NCBI RefSeq assembly: GCF_024347095.1
Contig: NZ_AP024903.1
Span: 3,442,365-3,506,364, forward strand
From: Vibrio rhizosphaerae
Lineage (GTDB): Bacteria > Pseudomonadota > Gammaproteobacteria > Enterobacterales > Vibrionaceae
Length of the DNA: 64,000 bases
Direction: 5' to 3'
In this document: one piece after another, positions 34,232-48,527 of the stretch
Layout of the letters: each line of letters opens with the position of its first letter
How positions within the stretch are numbered: position 1 is the first letter of the stretch
Position numbers and translations under genes: made by a program
The notes under the pieces: generated by a model
What the model saw: only the letters and a program-made list of their open reading frames with translations
What the model was told of the DNA's origin: nothing
The model's database searches: none

Positions 34232-35689
34232 TTAATTACGCCAAAATGCAGGAGTGAACAGAACGAGCAATGTAAAGATTTCTAATCGCCCAAATAACAT
34301 CGAAAGAATAAGTACCCATTTTGCTTTGTCATTCACATCACCAAAATGGACAGCAACTTCCCCCAACCCGGGGCCAAGGTTATTCAATGTTGCGGCCACA
34401 GCAGAAAATGCGCTTAACTCTTCCATACCTGTTGCGATTAAAGCCAACATACATAAAACGAAGACCAGCGCATAAGTGGAAAAAAATCCCCATACCGCAT
34501 CAATGACTCGAGGAGATAAAGCTTTATCTCCTAATTTGATCGGATAAATGGCCCGTGGATGGACAAGACGTTTCATTTCCCGCCCACCTTGCAAGGTTAA
34601 CAACAGAATCCGGATCACTTTCAATCCACCACCAGTGGATCCCGCACATCCCCCAATAAATGAAGAGAACAGCAATAAAACGGGTAAAAAAAGCGGCCAA
34701 TCAGAAAATCCGGTGGTCGTAAATCCTGCTGTCGTTGAAACCGATACACTCTGAAATAGTGCTTTATCAAAAACTTCGGCAACCGAGTCATATTGCTGAT
34801 GGAGTAATAAGACGGAAAAACAAGTGACGAACAAGATGGCCTGAATAAACAAAAACGTTCTGAATTCGTAATCTTTCCAATAAAGCTTCGGGTGAATACC
34901 ACCAGAAGCAAAAGCAGCATAATGCAAGGTAAAATTACAAGAAGAGATCAGCAGAAAAACAACCGTAATCAGATTAATCGCCTGACTATTGAAGTAACCC
35001 ATACTGGCATCGTGTGTCGAAAAACCACCGATCGCAATCGTTGAAAAGCTATGGCATATCGCATCAAAGAAAGTCATCCCCGCGAGCCAGTATAAAAAAG
35101 CACACACAACCGTGATACCCAGGTAGATATACCAAAGTGCTTTTGCTGTTTCGGCAATACGAGGAGTGACTTTGGTATCTTTAACCGGGCCGGGGATTTC
35201 AGCCCGATAGAGCTGCATTCCCCCGATCCCAAGCACCGGAAGAATCGCAACTGCCAGCACGATGATCCCCATCCCACCGAACCATTGCAGAAACTGTCGA
35301 TAGAATAAAATCGCTTTCGGCAACTCATCTAAGCCGACGATGACCGTAGCTCCGGTCGTTGTCAGGGCAGAAAAGGATTCAAAAAAAGAATCTGTCAAAG
35401 AAATACTTGGATTTTCGGAAATAAAGAATGGGATCGCACCGGCACTGCCGATAACAGTCCAGAATAAAACCACAATCAGAAAGCCATCACGGGATTTTAA
35501 TTCATGTTTATGATGACGATTCGGGAACCAGATCGCCGCCCCACAGAAGAGCAAAGCAAAGAAAGTGGTAACAAACGAGACACCGGCACCATCACGATAG
35601 ATCAAAGCCACCAGCGCAGGCGCCAGCATAGAAACACTGAATAAGGCAAGGAGTAATCCGACTATACGGATAATAGAACGAAATTGCAT
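34232..35689 (-). CDS. trkH: Trk potassium uptake channel subunit TrkH
   Basis: The 485-aa inner-membrane protein has the four M1-P-M2 repeats of TrkH. Selectivity filter loops are seen at ALTTTGATVIVGL (P1), STIAIGGFSTHD (P2), TAGFTTTGFSDW (P3) and LNNLGPGLGEV (P4), each with the conserved Gly. GGCAGSTGGGLKVIRI follows the third pore. It assembles with the regulatory subunit TrkA, which is not in the window. It is transcribed with yigZ upstream and hemG downstream. Confidence 0.97.
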   Translation of the reverse strand: MQFRSIIRIVGLLLALFSVSMLAPALVALIYRDGAGVSFVTTFFALLFCGAAIWFPNRHHKHELKSRDGFLIVVLFWTVIGSAGAIPFFISENPSISLTDSFFESFSALTTTGATVIVGLDELPKAILFYRQFLQWFGGMGIIVLAVAILPVLGIGGMQLYRAEIPGPVKDTKVTPRIAETAKALWYIYLGITVVCAFLYWLAGMTFFDAICHSFSTIAIGGFSTHDASMGYFNSQAINLITVVFLLISSCNFTLHYAAFASGGIHPKLYWKDYEFRTFLFIQAILFVTCFSVLLLHQQYDSVAEVFDKALFQSVSVSTTAGFTTTGFSDWPLFLPVLLLFSSFIGGCAGSTGGGLKVIRILLLTLQGGREMKRLVHPRAIYPIKLGDKALSPRVIDAVWGFFSTYALVFVLCMLALIATGMEELSAFSAVAATLNNLGPGLGEVAVHFGDVNDKAKWVLILSMLFGRLEIFTLLVLFTPAFWRN

Positions 35690-35711
35690 GATGGTATGGC
35701 TGATTCTGACC

Positions 35712-36341
35712 TTAGTTGTTTAATTCATCATCTGAACTGACAAGCACTCTTGCACTACTTTTATTGGTTATCACTTGGATAAACTCTTCGATATATCGAA
35801 CTTCAATCTCAATCGTGATAACAACGTGTTGAAGATACTGTGCTTCGCGCTCCTGAGCGCCAAATTGCTGAATAACGGATTGAGCCAAAGGAATCAATCC
35901 ATAGTCTAGCGCCAAGTTTAATGTCTTGGTGATTTTTCTTTCGATAGTTTGAAGTTGCTTAAGCGCTTGTTGAACGCCACCACCATAGGCTTTGACTAAT
36001 CCACCGGTTCCCAACTTCACACCACCATAATAACGTACAACCACGGCTGTAATTTCGCCAACGTTTGCGCCTGACAACTGCGCTAAAATTGGCTTTCCCG
36101 CAGTACCTGAAGGTTCACCATCATCACTAAACCCCCACGCCATCGAATCATCAGGGCGTCCTGCGATAAACGCCCAGCAGTGATGTCTCGCATCGGGGTA
36201 TTGATGTTTGATCTGCTCAATAAAGGCCTTGGCAGACTCAACCCCGGGCGTATGGTGCAGAAAAGTCATAAACAGACTTTTTTTGATCTCTTCATCATAA
36301 CGTACGGAAGTGGCCGGAATCGCATAAGGCTGATCGTTCAT
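35712..36341 (-). CDS. yigZ: IMPACT-family protein YigZ
   Basis: The 209-aa cytosolic protein has the UPF0029 signature FSDDGEPSGTAGKPIL (about 70-85) and VVRYYGGVKLGTGGLVKAYGG (about 99-119) in its N-domain, and a C-terminal DUF1949-type domain. The N-domain relates to eukaryotic IMPACT, a modulator of translation stress, but the bacterial role is unknown. It is the first gene of yigZ-trkH-hemG, divergent from fadB. Confidence 0.92.
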   Translation of the reverse strand: MNDQPYAIPATSVRYDEEIKKSLFMTFLHHTPGVESAKAFIEQIKHQYPDARHHCWAFIAGRPDDSMAWGFSDDGEPSGTAGKPILAQLSGANVGEITAVVVRYYGGVKLGTGGLVKAYGGGVQQALKQLQTIERKITKTLNLALDYGLIPLAQSVIQQFGAQEREAQYLQHVVITIEIEVRYIEEFIQVITNKSSARVLVSSDDELNN

Positions 36342-36489
36342 TGAATATTTAGTATCACATCAAATCAAACAGGCGTGACAGTCTATCACGACCATGAAGA
36401 AAAGTGCTGCGGATCTAAAAAAACGGAATTTATCTTTTCATTTATTGCAGTTATCTCAACTTGTAGCCACACTTTTTGAATATAAAAAC

Positions 36490-36506
36490 AAGTCATCGTA
36501 CCAGTT
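36490..36506 (+). promoter_or_regulatory. Possible FadR operator upstream of fadBA
   Basis: The minus-strand reading AACTGGTACGATGACTT has one perfect FadR half-site (AACTGGT) and a weak second half. It sits 34 bases before the fadB start. FadR control of fadBA is established in E. coli and Vibrio. Confidence 0.35.
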
Positions 36507-36539
36507 GACTCACTACAAATGCATGTCAGGAGATAATTC

Positions 36540-38723
36540 ATGATCTTTCAGTCAAAGACATTGCAGGTAAAGGAAATAGAAGGCGGTATCCTTGAGCTGC
36601 AGTTTTGCACACCTAAGTCGGTCAATACACTTGACACGGCAACCCTGAGCTATCTGGATAAAGCATTGGATGCAATCCTAGACTTTCCGGGACTTACTGG
36701 CTTAATACTGACATCCGACAAAGAGAGCTTTATTGTCGGGGCCAATATCAATGAGTTTTTAGGTTTATTCCAGTATCCGAGTGAGGCGCTGGAACAATGG
36801 CTTCACGATGCTAACCAAATTTTCTGTAAGCTTGAAGATCTACCGGTACCGACCGTCTCAGCAATACGTGGCTATACCTTGGGTGGTGGGTGTGAGTGTG
36901 TACTCGCTACTGATTTCCGGGTTGCAGCCCAAACAACAAAAATCGGCCTGCCAGAAACAAGACTCGGCATTATGCCCGGATTCGGAGGCTGTGTTCGCCT
37001 GCCAAGATTAATCGGTGCAGATAATGCCTTAGAAGCGATTGTTCAGGCAAAAATATTCAATGCAGAACAGGCTTTGGCTGTCGGATTTGTTGATGCGATC
37101 ACGACAGAAGAAGCACTGGTCGCAACCGCAAGACAAACACTCGACGATGCAATCCACAACCGGATTGACTGGAAGAGAGTAAGACAGGAAAAAGGTGCAC
37201 CGCTTGCTTTATCTCCCGTAGAACGTTTGATGGTCTTCTCGACAGCTAAGGGAATGACGCATCAAAAAGTAAGTACTCACTACATGGCACCATTTTTAGC
37301 GATTGAGACGATCGAGTCCTCAGCAACGCTATCCAGGGATGAAGCACTCGATATCGAGCGGAAGAACTTTGTCACACTGGCAAAATCGGATCAGGCAGCC
37401 GCATTGGTCAGTATTTATCTCAATGACCAGTATATTAAAGGCCTCGCCAAAACAGCCAAACAGTCGCTCACCCACCCCATCAATCACAGTGCTGTCATTG
37501 GTGCCGGGGTGATGGGTGGCGGTATTGCCTATCAATCCGCGATCAAAGGGATTCCTGCGATTTTAAAAGATATTGTACCTGACTCCCTGAATCTGGGGAT
37601 GGATCATACCGCGCAACTGTTGGAGCAAGGCGTGAAGCGAGGTAAGCTATCTCCCCGGGACATGGCCAATACTCTGGCTTCGATTCGCCCGACACTCAAC
37701 TATACCGGTATCGAAGAAGTGGATGTCGTCGTTGAAGCTGTCGTAGAGAACCCTAAAATCAAATCATCCGTTCTCAAAGAACTGGAAGAAAAAGTTACGT
37801 CGAATACCATTCTGACCTCAAATACCTCAACCATTCCGATCACCCAGCTGGCTGCGGGCTTATCAAGGCCTGAAAAATTCTGTGGCATGCATTTCTTTAA
37901 CCCGGTACATAAAATGCCGCTGGTTGAAATTATCCGCGGCAAAGAAACCAGTGACGAAACCATTAATACGGTTGTCGCTTTTGCTGCCCATATGGGCAAA
38001 TCACCGATTGTCGTTAACGACTGTCCGGGATTTTTTGTCAACCGCGTTCTCTTTCCTTATTTTCTGGCCTTTTGTCAGTTACTTGATGAAGGGTACGACT
38101 TTGTCCAAATTGATCAAATCATGGAGAAAGATTTTGGCTGGCCAATGGGGCCTGCCTATTTGCTCGATGTCGTCGGTATCGACATCGCTTATCACGCACA
38201 GCAGGTAATCTGCCAAGCCTACCCGACCCGAATGAAAGCCTCCCCGGATAACATCATAACCCGGCTCTATGAAGCGAAAAAATTCGGCCAGAAAACTGGC
38301 GCAGGCTTTTATCAGTACTATACGGATAAACGCGGCAGGAACCAGAAAGTATTGTCGTCGGACATTCATCAACTGGTCTACCCATCGAAAGAACCATTGC
38401 CAGTCACAGACAAACAAATGATCATCGATCGCATGATGATTCCGATGATGAATGAAGTCATTCTTTGTATGGAGGAAAATATTGTTTTCTCCCCTGCGGA
38501 AGCAGACATCGCCCTCGTGTACGGGCTCGGATTCCCACCGTTCAGAGGCGGTGTTTGCCGTTATCTCGATACAATCGGGATACAACAATATATCCAAACG
38601 GCTCAGTCATATCAGCGTTTAGGAGAACTCTATCACGTCCCGAAATCTCTTGAAGTGATGGTTCGTGAAGCAAGAGTTTTCTATCCCATCCACCATGAAA
38701 AATCAGAATCAGAGAGAGGATAA
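36540..38723 (+). CDS. fadB: Fatty acid oxidation complex, alpha subunit
   Basis: The 727-aa bifunctional enzyme hydrates enoyl-CoA and oxidises 3-hydroxyacyl-CoA in beta-oxidation. The crotonase domain (1-190) has [24 protein letters not shown] and [14 protein letters not shown] with the catalytic glutamates. The dehydrogenase domain starts with NAD motif [16 protein letters not shown] (about 317-332) and has [18 protein letters not shown] and [11 protein letters not shown]. An AGGAG site precedes the start. It pairs with fadA 4 bases downstream to form the heterotetrameric complex. Confidence 0.98.
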   Translation: MIFQSKTLQVKEIEGGILELQFCTPKSVNTLDTATLSYLDKALDAILDFPGLTGLILTSDKESFIVGANINEFLGLFQYPSEALEQWLHDANQIFCKLEDLPVPTVSAIRGYTLGGGCECVLATDFRVAAQTTKIGLPETRLGIMPGFGGCVRLPRLIGADNALEAIVQAKIFNAEQALAVGFVDAITTEEALVATARQTLDDAIHNRIDWKRVRQEKGAPLALSPVERLMVFSTAKGMTHQKVSTHYMAPFLAIETIESSATLSRDEALDIERKNFVTLAKSDQAAALVSIYLNDQYIKGLAKTAKQSLTHPINHSAVIGAGVMGGGIAYQSAIKGIPAILKDIVPDSLNLGMDHTAQLLEQGVKRGKLSPRDMANTLASIRPTLNYTGIEEVDVVVEAVVENPKIKSSVLKELEEKVTSNTILTSNTSTIPITQLAAGLSRPEKFCGMHFFNPVHKMPLVEIIRGKETSDETINTVVAFAAHMGKSPIVVNDCPGFFVNRVLFPYFLAFCQLLDEGYDFVQIDQIMEKDFGWPMGPAYLLDVVGIDIAYHAQQVICQAYPTRMKASPDNIITRLYEAKKFGQKTGAGFYQYYTDKRGRNQKVLSSDIHQLVYPSKEPLPVTDKQMIIDRMMIPMMNEVILCMEENIVFSPAEADIALVYGLGFPPFRGGVCRYLDTIGIQQYIQTAQSYQRLGELYHVPKSLEVMVREARVFYPIHHEKSESERG

Positions 38724-38727
38724 GCGT

Positions 38728-39897
38728 ATGAGTAAGCAAGCCGTGATCGTAGATTGTATCCGTACACCGATGGGCCGATCGAAAGAAGGGGTGTTTCGCC
38801 ATACTCGTGCAGAAACACTATCCGCACATTTGATGCAATCCCTGATTCAACGTAACCCACAAATTCCGTTGACTGATATCGAAGATATCTATTGGGGATG
38901 TGTTCAGCAAACCCTCGAACAGGGAATGAATATAGCGCGTAATGCCGCTGTTCTGGCCGGACTGCCGTTTGAAATCGGTGCCGTCACAGTGAATCGACTG
39001 TGTGGTTCATCGATGCAGGCCTTGCATGATGCTGCGAGATCGGTGTCTGTCGGCGATGCCGATATTTGCCTCATCGGTGGTGTTGAACATATGGGGCATG
39101 TGCCGATGACACATGGTATTGATATGCATCCCGGCCTGAGTAAACATGCGGCGAAAGCAGCTGGGATGATGGGGCTGACGGCTGAAATGCTGGCCAAACA
39201 AAATCAGATTAGTCGAGACGCACAAGATCAATTTGCCCTGCGCTCCCATCAGCGAGCAGCACAGGCAACGGAGCAAAAATTATTTCAGCGGGAAATCGTA
39301 CCGACCCAAGGCCACAACGAACAAGGCGCTTTGATATCTCTGCAAGAAGATGAAGTTATTCGTCGCGATGCTTCACTCGAGGCTCTTGCCTCGCTCAAAC
39401 CGGTTTTCGACCCGGCCAGCGGCACTGTCACAGCCGGCTCTTCTTCGGCCTTATCAGATGGAGCATCGGCAATGATTGTGATGAGCGAAGAAAAGGCACA
39501 ACAGCTCGGATTACCGATCCGGGCGAAAATTCGGGCAATGGCTGTCGCAGGATGCGAACCTTCCGTAATGGGTATAGGCCCGGTCCCTGCGACCCGTAAA
39601 GCACTAAAAAGAGCCGGATTATCTTTGCACGATATCGAAGTCATTGAACTGAATGAAGCTTTTGCCGCACAAGCGCTTTCTTGTATTCAACACTTTGAAT
39701 TGATGGATAGCTTTGATGATAAAATGAACCTATGGGGCGGCGCGATAGCATTAGGTCACCCGCTGGGATGCTCAGGGGCCAGAATATCCACAACACTATT
39801 AAATGTAATGGAACATCAGGATGCCCAGTTCGGACTGGCAACCATGTGTATCGGTATGGGGCAAGGTATTGCGACGATTTTTGAGCGCGTCCGCTGA
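38728..39897 (+). CDS. fadA: 3-ketoacyl-CoA thiolase
   Basis: The 389-aa thiolase performs the last step of beta-oxidation. The nucleophile is Cys92 in [15 protein letters not shown]. Other motifs are [23 protein letters not shown], and [16 protein letters not shown] with the catalytic His. The C-terminal Cys is in MCIGMGQG. The start at 38728 has GAGAGGA upstream and lies 4 bases after fadB; the longer ORF is an overlap. A shared bidirectional terminator separates it from convergent glmU. Confidence 0.97.
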   Translation: MSKQAVIVDCIRTPMGRSKEGVFRHTRAETLSAHLMQSLIQRNPQIPLTDIEDIYWGCVQQTLEQGMNIARNAAVLAGLPFEIGAVTVNRLCGSSMQALHDAARSVSVGDADICLIGGVEHMGHVPMTHGIDMHPGLSKHAAKAAGMMGLTAEMLAKQNQISRDAQDQFALRSHQRAAQATEQKLFQREIVPTQGHNEQGALISLQEDEVIRRDASLEALASLKPVFDPASGTVTAGSSSALSDGASAMIVMSEEKAQQLGLPIRAKIRAMAVAGCEPSVMGIGPVPATRKALKRAGLSLHDIEVIELNEAFAAQALSCIQHFELMDSFDDKMNLWGGAIALGHPLGCSGARISTTLLNVMEHQDAQFGLATMCIGMGQGIATIFERVR

Positions 39898-39935
39898 TCA
39901 GCCACAATCCCCATCAGCAGTAATCTTCCCCCAAC

Positions 39936-39962
39936 GAAAAAGGCTCCTCATTGGAGCCTTTT
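39936..39962. terminator. Bidirectional terminator between fadA and glmU
   Basis: AAAAGGCTCC, loop TCATT, and GGAGCCTTTT form a perfect hairpin flanked by A and T runs, which suits both convergent operons. Confidence 0.88.
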
Positions 39963-39986
39963 CACTGATGTATATCTCTAGCGTTC

Positions 39987-41345
39987 TTATTTTTTCACCG
40001 GTCTCTGCCAGCCTTCAACCCGACGTTCTTTCGCCCGGGTAATCACTAATTCACCTTGAGCAACATTGCGAGTTAATGTTGTCCCGGCACCAATGGTTGC
40101 CCCATCTTCAATCGTGACCGGCGCCACCAGCTGACAATCAGATCCGACAAAGACATCATCACCAATGACGGTTTTATGTTTATTCGCACCATCATAGTTA
40201 CAGGTAATCACCCCGGCACCTACATTAACGCGATCACCGATTTCCGCATCGCCCAGATAAGTAAGATGATTGGCTTTCGAACCTTGGCCTAAACGTGCAT
40301 TTTTCACTTCAACAAAATTACCGACATGTGCATCATCTTTTAACTCAGCACCCGGTCTCAAACGAGTAAACGGTCCGACGGTACACATTTCTCCGACAGT
40401 CGCACCTTCAATGACGCTGTACGGACGAATGATGGTGTTGTCATCAATTTCACAATCCTTCAATACCGAACCAGCGCCGATAATCACGTTATTGCCCAGC
40501 GAAACACTGCCTTCAATCACGACATTCACATCGATCTCAACATCATAACCGCACTGCAATTGACCTCTGAGATCAAATCGAGCCGGATCGCGAAGCATCA
40601 CGCCCTGTGTTAAAAGTTTATTCGCCAGCGAATGCTGATAAGCTCTTTCCAAACGAGACAGCTGAACACGATCATTGACCCCTTCAACTTCCATCGGATC
40701 AAGCGGATGAACTGCCTGAATCGCTCTGCCTTCTGCATGAGCAGCCGCAATCACATCCGTCAGATAATATTCACCCTGAGCATTATTATTTTCTAATCCA
40801 GATAACCAACGTTTCAGATCGTTCCCGGAAGCGACCATCACACCGGTATTTACTTCTTGGATCGCGAGCTCTGCTTCTGAAGCATCTTTTTGCTCAACAA
40901 TAGCAACGACAGTATCATTGTGACGGACAATTCTTCCATATCCTGTGGGATTGTCTAAAACAACGGTTAATAACGCGATCCCGCCTTGTGGCTGTGAAGC
41001 CAGTAAATTGTCGATAGTCTCTTCCGAAATCAGCGGTACATCACCATATAAAACAATGATCTGCTCATCATCCTGAAAATAAGGTGCAGCTTGATCGACG
41101 GCATGACCAGTCCCTAATTGTTGCGACTGCAATACCCAATTCACGGATTCGGCCGATAACTGTTGTTGCATCAACTCGCCTCCGTGACCATAAACCAGAT
41201 GAATTTGCTGCGCACCAATCCCCTGACATGTATCAATCACATGTTTCACCATGGGTTTACCTGCCAGAGTATGAAGAACCTTGGGCAACTGAGAATACAT
41301 CCGGGTTCCTTTTCCCGCGGCTAAAATCACGGCACTGAATTTCAT
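39987..41345 (-). CDS. glmU: Bifunctional UDP-N-acetylglucosamine pyrophosphorylase / glucosamine-1-phosphate acetyltransferase
   Basis: GlmU makes UDP-GlcNAc for peptidoglycan and LPS. The 452-aa protein has the uridyltransferase motif [24 protein letters not shown] (about 8-31), VLYGDVPLI, and GYGRIVR. The C-terminal left-handed beta-helix has [22 protein letters not shown] and [15 protein letters not shown]. Size matches E. coli GlmU (456). It stands between the atp operon terminator and the fadA terminator and is probably transcribed on its own. Confidence 0.97.
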   Translation of the reverse strand: MKFSAVILAAGKGTRMYSQLPKVLHTLAGKPMVKHVIDTCQGIGAQQIHLVYGHGGELMQQQLSAESVNWVLQSQQLGTGHAVDQAAPYFQDDEQIIVLYGDVPLISEETIDNLLASQPQGGIALLTVVLDNPTGYGRIVRHNDTVVAIVEQKDASEAELAIQEVNTGVMVASGNDLKRWLSGLENNNAQGEYYLTDVIAAAHAEGRAIQAVHPLDPMEVEGVNDRVQLSRLERAYQHSLANKLLTQGVMLRDPARFDLRGQLQCGYDVEIDVNVVIEGSVSLGNNVIIGAGSVLKDCEIDDNTIIRPYSVIEGATVGEMCTVGPFTRLRPGAELKDDAHVGNFVEVKNARLGQGSKANHLTYLGDAEIGDRVNVGAGVITCNYDGANKHKTVIGDDVFVGSDCQLVAPVTIEDGATIGAGTTLTRNVAQGELVITRAKERRVEGWQRPVKK

Positions 41346-41440
41346 GGTCTACCTTTATACTGAGTCGGAAAGAGAGTTCTGATTTTATACGGGAAATCGC
41401 CAATAGTTAAATCATCGGCAATCATTTTTGCAGAAAAACG

Positions 41441-41467
41441 AAAAAGGCGACAGAAAGTCGCCTTTTT
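41441..41467 (-). terminator. Terminator of the atp operon
   Basis: AAAAAGGCGAC, loop AGAAA, and GTCGCCTTTTT form a strong hairpin just beyond the atpC stop. It ends the leftward atp operon. Confidence 0.9.
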
Positions 41468-41487
41468 GGAACGTCATCAATGATTAA

Positions 41488-41910
41488 TTAACGACGTTTT
41501 TTAACCAGCTCGATTACTCGTAGCTTAGCAATGGCTTTAGCCAGTTCACTGGCCGCCTGCGCGAAGTCCATCCCGCCTTGCTGATTCTGAATATTTTCTT
41601 CAGCACGACGTTTGGCTTCTTCCGCCTTTGCTGCGTCTAGATCTTCACCACGAATGGCTGTATCAGCAAGTACCGTAGAGGTACTTGCCTGAACTTCCAC
41701 TATCCCACCAGAAACATAAATAATTTCTTCGTGGCCGTGCTGCTTCACAATACGCACCATACCAGGCTTTATAGCGGTCAGAAGCGGTGCGTGACCATGG
41801 TAAATACCAAGTTCACCTTCGCTACCGGTCACCTGAAATGTTTCAACCATGCCAGAGAAAATTTTCTTCTCAGCACTAACGACATCCAGATGAAAGGGTA
41901 TTGATGCCAT
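41488..41910 (-). CDS. atpC: F1Fo-ATP synthase epsilon subunit
   Basis: The 140-aa subunit starts [23 protein letters not shown] with the beta-sandwich domain ([23 protein letters not shown]) and ends in the two-helix inhibitory domain ([15 protein letters not shown] helix and [20 protein letters not shown]). It forms the central stalk foot with gamma and couples rotor to catalysis. It is last of atpIBEFHAGDC and 18 bases after atpD. Confidence 0.96.
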   Translation of the reverse strand: MASIPFHLDVVSAEKKIFSGMVETFQVTGSEGELGIYHGHAPLLTAIKPGMVRIVKQHGHEEIIYVSGGIVEVQASTSTVLADTAIRGEDLDAAKAEEAKRRAEENIQNQQGGMDFAQAASELAKAIAKLRVIELVKKRR

Positions 41911-41928
41911 ATCGCCTCCTAGTCAGCC

Positions 41929-43347
<1,419 letters not shown>

Positions 43348-43366
43348 CTATTTATTTGACCTTCAC

Positions 43367-44233
43367 TTAAACCGCAGCTGCGCCGCCCACGATTTCCGAC
43401 AGTTCTTGTGTAATTGCCGCTTGACGCGCTTTGTTATACACAAGTTCCAGATCTTCAATCAGGTTACCCGCATTATCAGTTGCAGCTTTCATAGCAACCA
43501 TTCGAGCCGCTTGCTCACAAGCAAGATTCTCGACAACTCCTTGATAAACCTGAGACTCTACATAACGTTGCAACAACATATCGAGTAGAGGCTTTGGTTC
43601 AGGTTCATAAAGGTAATCCCATGAATGCTCACGTTTGACTTCTTTACTGTCTGATTTAGGCAAAGGTAGCAATTGATCGATCGTTGGTTCTTGCACCATG
43701 GTGTTCACAAAACGGTTAAACACAACATAGAGGCGATCCAACTCACCTTCATCATATTTTTTCAGCATGACATTCACAGAGCCAATCAAATCTTCCAGAG
43801 AAGGAGAATCTCCTAATCCTGAAGTCTGAGCAGCCACTTTAGCACCGCTGTTCTTGAAAAATGCTGTCGCTTTTGAACCAATCACGGCTAACTCAACGTC
43901 AACATTTTTTTCTGACCAGGATTTCATATCCAGCAGGGCTTTTTTGAACAGGTTAATGTTCAAGCCACCACATAATCCACGATCAGTAGAAATGATGATA
44001 TAACCAACACGTTTGGCTTCACGCTCTTCCAGATACGGATGACGATATTCCAGATTTGCGTTTGCCACATGACCGATCACTTTACGCATTGTTTCCGCGT
44101 ATGGACGGGAAGACTCCATTGCATCTTGACTACGACGCATTTTAGAAGCCGCTACCATTTCCATCGCTTTCGTAATCTTCTGAGTGCTTTTCACACTCCC
44201 GATTTTACTACGTATCTCTTTTGCGCCGGCCAT
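43367..44233 (-). CDS. atpG: F1Fo-ATP synthase gamma subunit
   Basis: The 288-aa rotor shaft starts [33 protein letters not shown] and ends [20 protein letters not shown], the two long helices that form the coiled coil. The central Rossmann-like domain includes [12 protein letters not shown] chose the second Met of MTMAGAKE by comparison with E. coli; the first, 6 bases upstream, is possible. It lies between atpA and atpD. Confidence 0.97.
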   Translation of the reverse strand: MAGAKEIRSKIGSVKSTQKITKAMEMVAASKMRRSQDAMESSRPYAETMRKVIGHVANANLEYRHPYLEEREAKRVGYIIISTDRGLCGGLNINLFKKALLDMKSWSEKNVDVELAVIGSKATAFFKNSGAKVAAQTSGLGDSPSLEDLIGSVNVMLKKYDEGELDRLYVVFNRFVNTMVQEPTIDQLLPLPKSDSKEVKREHSWDYLYEPEPKPLLDMLLQRYVESQVYQGVVENLACEQAARMVAMKAATDNAGNLIEDLELVYNKARQAAITQELSEIVGGAAAV

Positions 44234-44277
44234 CGTCACTCTCCATTAGTTGGTGGCAGTCAAGCCACCGACTTTGA

Positions 44278-45819
44278 TTACCAAGTTTGAGTTGCTTTAA
44301 ACTCATCGACCAGCTTCTTCAGCTGCGCTTCGATGTCATCGTTATAAGCACCAGTCTTGTTGATCTCAGCTGCTAAATCAGCATATTGATTACGAGCGAA
44401 CGACAGTAATGCGGCCTCAAAGTTAAGGAGTTGATTTAACTCAATATCTCCAAGATAGCCACGTTCGGCAGCAAAGATAACCAGTGCCTGATCAAAAACA
44501 GACATTGGTGCATACTGCTTCTGCTTCATCAGTTCAGTTACTTTCTGACCATGATCCAGCTGTTTCTTCGTCGCATCATCCAGATCAGAAGAGAACTGAG
44601 CAAACGCCGCCAATTCACGATACTGTGCGAGTGCCGTACGGATACCACCAGAGAGTTTCTTGATAATCTTCGTCTGAGCAGAACCACCCACACGAGATAC
44701 CGAGATACCCGGGTCAACAGCCGGACGAACCCCTGCGTTAAACAATTCTGTTTGCAGGAAGATCTGACCATCGGTAATCGAGATTACGTTTGTCGGTACA
44801 AATGCAGAAACGTCACCAGCTTGTGTTTCAATGATAGGTAGTGCAGTTAAAGAACCGGTCTTACCTTTCACTTCACCATTCGTGAATTTTTCTACATACC
44901 CTTCGCTGACACGCGATGCTCGCTCAAGCAAACGAGAGTGTAAGTAGAATACATCCCCAGGGAATGCTTCACGGCCCGGTGGGCGCTTCAATAGTAGAGA
45001 GATCTGACGATAAGCAACAGCTTGCTTTGACAGATCATCATAAACGATCAGTGCATCTTCACCACGATCACGGAAGTATTCACCCATTGCACATCCGGCA
45101 TAAGGCGCCAGATATTGCAGTGCCGCAGATTCAGAAGCAGAAGCAACAACAACGATTGTGTTCGCTAATGCGCCATGCTCTTCGAGCTTACGCACAACGT
45201 TGGCAATCGTGGAAGCTTTCTGTCCAATCGCAACATAAATAGAATAAATACCTGAATCTTTCTGGTTGATAATCGCATCAATCGCCATCGCTGTTTTACC
45301 AGTCTGACGGTCACCGATAATCAACTCACGCTGACCCCGACCGATAGGAATCATTGAGTCAACAGATTTGTAACCAGTTTGAACAGGTTGATCAACCGAC
45401 TTACGATCGATAACACCAGGTGCAATCACTTCTACCGGAGAAGTTAATTTCGCATCAATCGGACCTTTACCATCAATAGGCTCACCCAGTGTGTTTACCA
45501 CACGACCAAGCATTTCAGGACCAACCGGTACTTCAAGAATACGACCTGTACCTGTAACTTTTGTGCCTTCCTTAAGGTCGGCATACGGGCCCATTACAAC
45601 CGCACCAACCGAGTCACGCTCAAGGTTAAGTGCTAAGGCATAACGGCCACCCGGTAATTCGATCATTTCACCTTGCATCACGTCCTTCAGGCCGTGGATG
45701 CGGATAATACCATCGCTTACCGAGACGATAGTACCTTCATTGCGAGCTTCACTAACAACATTGAATTGTTCAATACGCTGTTTAATTAGATCGCTAATTT
45801 CCGTGGAATTAAGTTGCAT
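44278..45819 (-). CDS. atpA: F1Fo-ATP synthase alpha subunit
   Basis: The 513-aa subunit starts [19 protein letters not shown]. Nucleotide-binding P-loop is [15 protein letters not shown] (about 169-183), with [41 protein letters not shown] downstream, including the arginine-finger region [17 protein letters not shown]. The start at 45819 carries a GGAG site, and its 5' end lies just past the atpH stop (45833). The longer ORF would overlap atpH. Confidence 0.98.
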   Translation of the reverse strand: MQLNSTEISDLIKQRIEQFNVVSEARNEGTIVSVSDGIIRIHGLKDVMQGEMIELPGGRYALALNLERDSVGAVVMGPYADLKEGTKVTGTGRILEVPVGPEMLGRVVNTLGEPIDGKGPIDAKLTSPVEVIAPGVIDRKSVDQPVQTGYKSVDSMIPIGRGQRELIIGDRQTGKTAMAIDAIINQKDSGIYSIYVAIGQKASTIANVVRKLEEHGALANTIVVVASASESAALQYLAPYAGCAMGEYFRDRGEDALIVYDDLSKQAVAYRQISLLLKRPPGREAFPGDVFYLHSRLLERASRVSEGYVEKFTNGEVKGKTGSLTALPIIETQAGDVSAFVPTNVISITDGQIFLQTELFNAGVRPAVDPGISVSRVGGSAQTKIIKKLSGGIRTALAQYRELAAFAQFSSDLDDATKKQLDHGQKVTELMKQKQYAPMSVFDQALVIFAAERGYLGDIELNQLLNFEAALLSFARNQYADLAAEINKTGAYNDDIEAQLKKLVDEFKATQTW

Positions 45820-45832
45820 GCTCCAATCCCCA

Positions 45833-46366
45833 TCAAGACTGTAATGCATCGCTCAGACGGCTCAAACGGCCATGTACTGAGTTATCGATGATTAAGTCTC
45901 CGGCTCGAATAATTACCCCACCGAGTAGGGCCTCATCTATACTGCAATTCAGCTGAACTTTGCGCTCGAGGCGCTGCTCCAGTTTGCTGCTGATCTCTGC
46001 TTTTTGTTCTGCGGAAAGCTCCGTTGCAGAAACAACGCTCACTTCCACCTGTTTTTCATGCTCTTTTTTCAACACAAAAAACAGTTCACAAACATCAGGG
46101 AGCGCTCTTAAACGCCCATTTTCAGCCATCACCCGAAGCAGGTTCTGACCGTATTCATCAAACTGTTCACCACAAACCGCAACAAAAATTTCTGCCAACT
46201 TATCGGCAGCCATTGAACTATTCAAAAGCTCATGGATTTGTTCGTTTTTGGTCACTTCCGCAGCAAAAGTAAGCATCTCACCCCATTGGTTGAGTTGCCC
46301 TTTTTCCACCGCAAAGTCAAATGCTGCTTTAGCATAGGGGCGTGCTATTGTTGTCAAATCAGACAT
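45833..46366 (-). CDS. atpH: F1Fo-ATP synthase delta subunit
   Basis: This is a 177-aa stator subunit, starting [24 protein letters not shown] with the N-terminal helical bundle. The C-terminal motif [29 protein letters not shown] contacts the b-subunit dimer. It links F1 to the peripheral stalk. It is 14 bases downstream of atpF. Confidence 0.97.
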   Translation of the reverse strand: MSDLTTIARPYAKAAFDFAVEKGQLNQWGEMLTFAAEVTKNEQIHELLNSSMAADKLAEIFVAVCGEQFDEYGQNLLRVMAENGRLRALPDVCELFFVLKKEHEKQVEVSVVSATELSAEQKAEISSKLEQRLERKVQLNCSIDEALLGGVIIRAGDLIIDNSVHGRLSRLSDALQS

Positions 46367-46380
46367 TTGCGCCCCCCTAG

Positions 46381-46851
46381 TTAAAGTTTCGCAGTAATGC
46401 TATCGAGAATATCTTTATGCGCATCTTTATCAATAGAACGCTCAAGAATCTTCTCAGCTCCAGCCACAGCAAGCGCAGCAACCTGTTTACGTAAGTCATC
46501 TCGGGCACGAATACGCAAAGACTCAATTTCAGCTTCAGCCTGAGCAATCAGGTGATTCCGCTCAACAATGGCTTCATCTCTCGCTTCATCAAGAATTTGT
46601 ACTTTTCGTTTGTTCGCCTGTTCAATAACTTCAGCCGCTGCTTGCTTGGCTTCTTTGATACGTTCAGAAGCATTCGCTTTCGCTAGATCAAGGTCTTTCT
46701 CAGCGCGCTCAGCAGCTGATAGACCGTCAGCAATTTTTTTCTGACGTTCTTCAATCGCTGCCATCAATGGTGGCCATACATATTTCATGCAGAACCAAAC
46801 AAAGAGAGCGAACGCAATAGCCTGACCTAGCAGAGTTGCGTTTATATTCAC
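46381..46851 (-). CDS. atpF: F1Fo-ATP synthase b subunit
   Basis: The 156-aa peripheral stalk subunit has one N-terminal membrane helix ([20 protein letters not shown]) followed by a long charged coiled coil (about 30-140) including [20 protein letters not shown]. Length equals E. coli AtpF. It sits between atpE and atpH. Confidence 0.97.
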   Translation of the reverse strand: MNINATLLGQAIAFALFVWFCMKYVWPPLMAAIEERQKKIADGLSAAERAEKDLDLAKANASERIKEAKQAAAEVIEQANKRKVQILDEARDEAIVERNHLIAQAEAEIESLRIRARDDLRKQVAALAVAGAEKILERSIDKDAHKDILDSITAKL

Positions 46852-46922
46852 CGCAGACTCCTTCTATGTTTGCAAATAATTAAAAACACCAGCCAATTTC
46901 TAGACACAATGAATGTGCTAAC

Positions 46923-47180
<258 letters not shown>

Positions 47181-47215
47181 TTATACTAATTGAGTTTCTG
47201 ATTGATTAAGTTGAA

Positions 47216-48010
<795 letters not shown>

Positions 48011-48379
48011 CTATTCACGGTTGATTGAAAAAAATGACGTTACGAACTGCACCACACTTGCCAGACAATAAGACACAATAAGAACCCCGGCATTTATGTC
48101 AATTTCCCTAAAAATAAACACTAAAACGCCAGCGGTCATCATTAATTTGTATAGATTGCCCATATATGCACGACCCACATCCAGACCCGCATTGTCTTCG
48201 CGGTCCAATTTTCTATGCATATATAAATTCGCCAATAGTGAAGGTACGGTGTACGTAAGTCCCCCAAGAAAAGCGGACAGACCACTTTTCTCATCCAGCA
48301 CATAGCCGACAATGGTAGCTAATACTATAAAAAAGGCTAACTGCCACGAAAATGACAGAATAAACCATTTATTTAACAT
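48011..48379 (-). CDS. atpI: ATP synthase protein I
   Basis: The 122-aa protein has four hydrophobic helices (about 5-30, 33-53, 73-90, 97-118) and the charged loop MHRKLDREDNAGLDVGRAYMGNLYKLM typical of AtpI. It assists c-ring assembly and is not essential in E. coli. First gene of the atp operon; the promoter should lie in the 148 bases before parB's end. Confidence 0.9.
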   Translation of the reverse strand: MLNKWFILSFSWQLAFFIVLATIVGYVLDEKSGLSAFLGGLTYTVPSLLANLYMHRKLDREDNAGLDVGRAYMGNLYKLMMTAGVLVFIFREIDINAGVLIVSYCLASVVQFVTSFFSINRE

Positions 48380-48527
48380 AAGTTACCACCCGTTAACTAT
48401 AGGCCGATTATACATCCGCCTTTACCTTTTACAATAAAGCCGGACCTACAATTCCTCTAGATACATCACAAAAACCCATAAAATGTAAATCAATGATTGC
48501 AAAAATAAACATTTCTGTTCTACGGGA

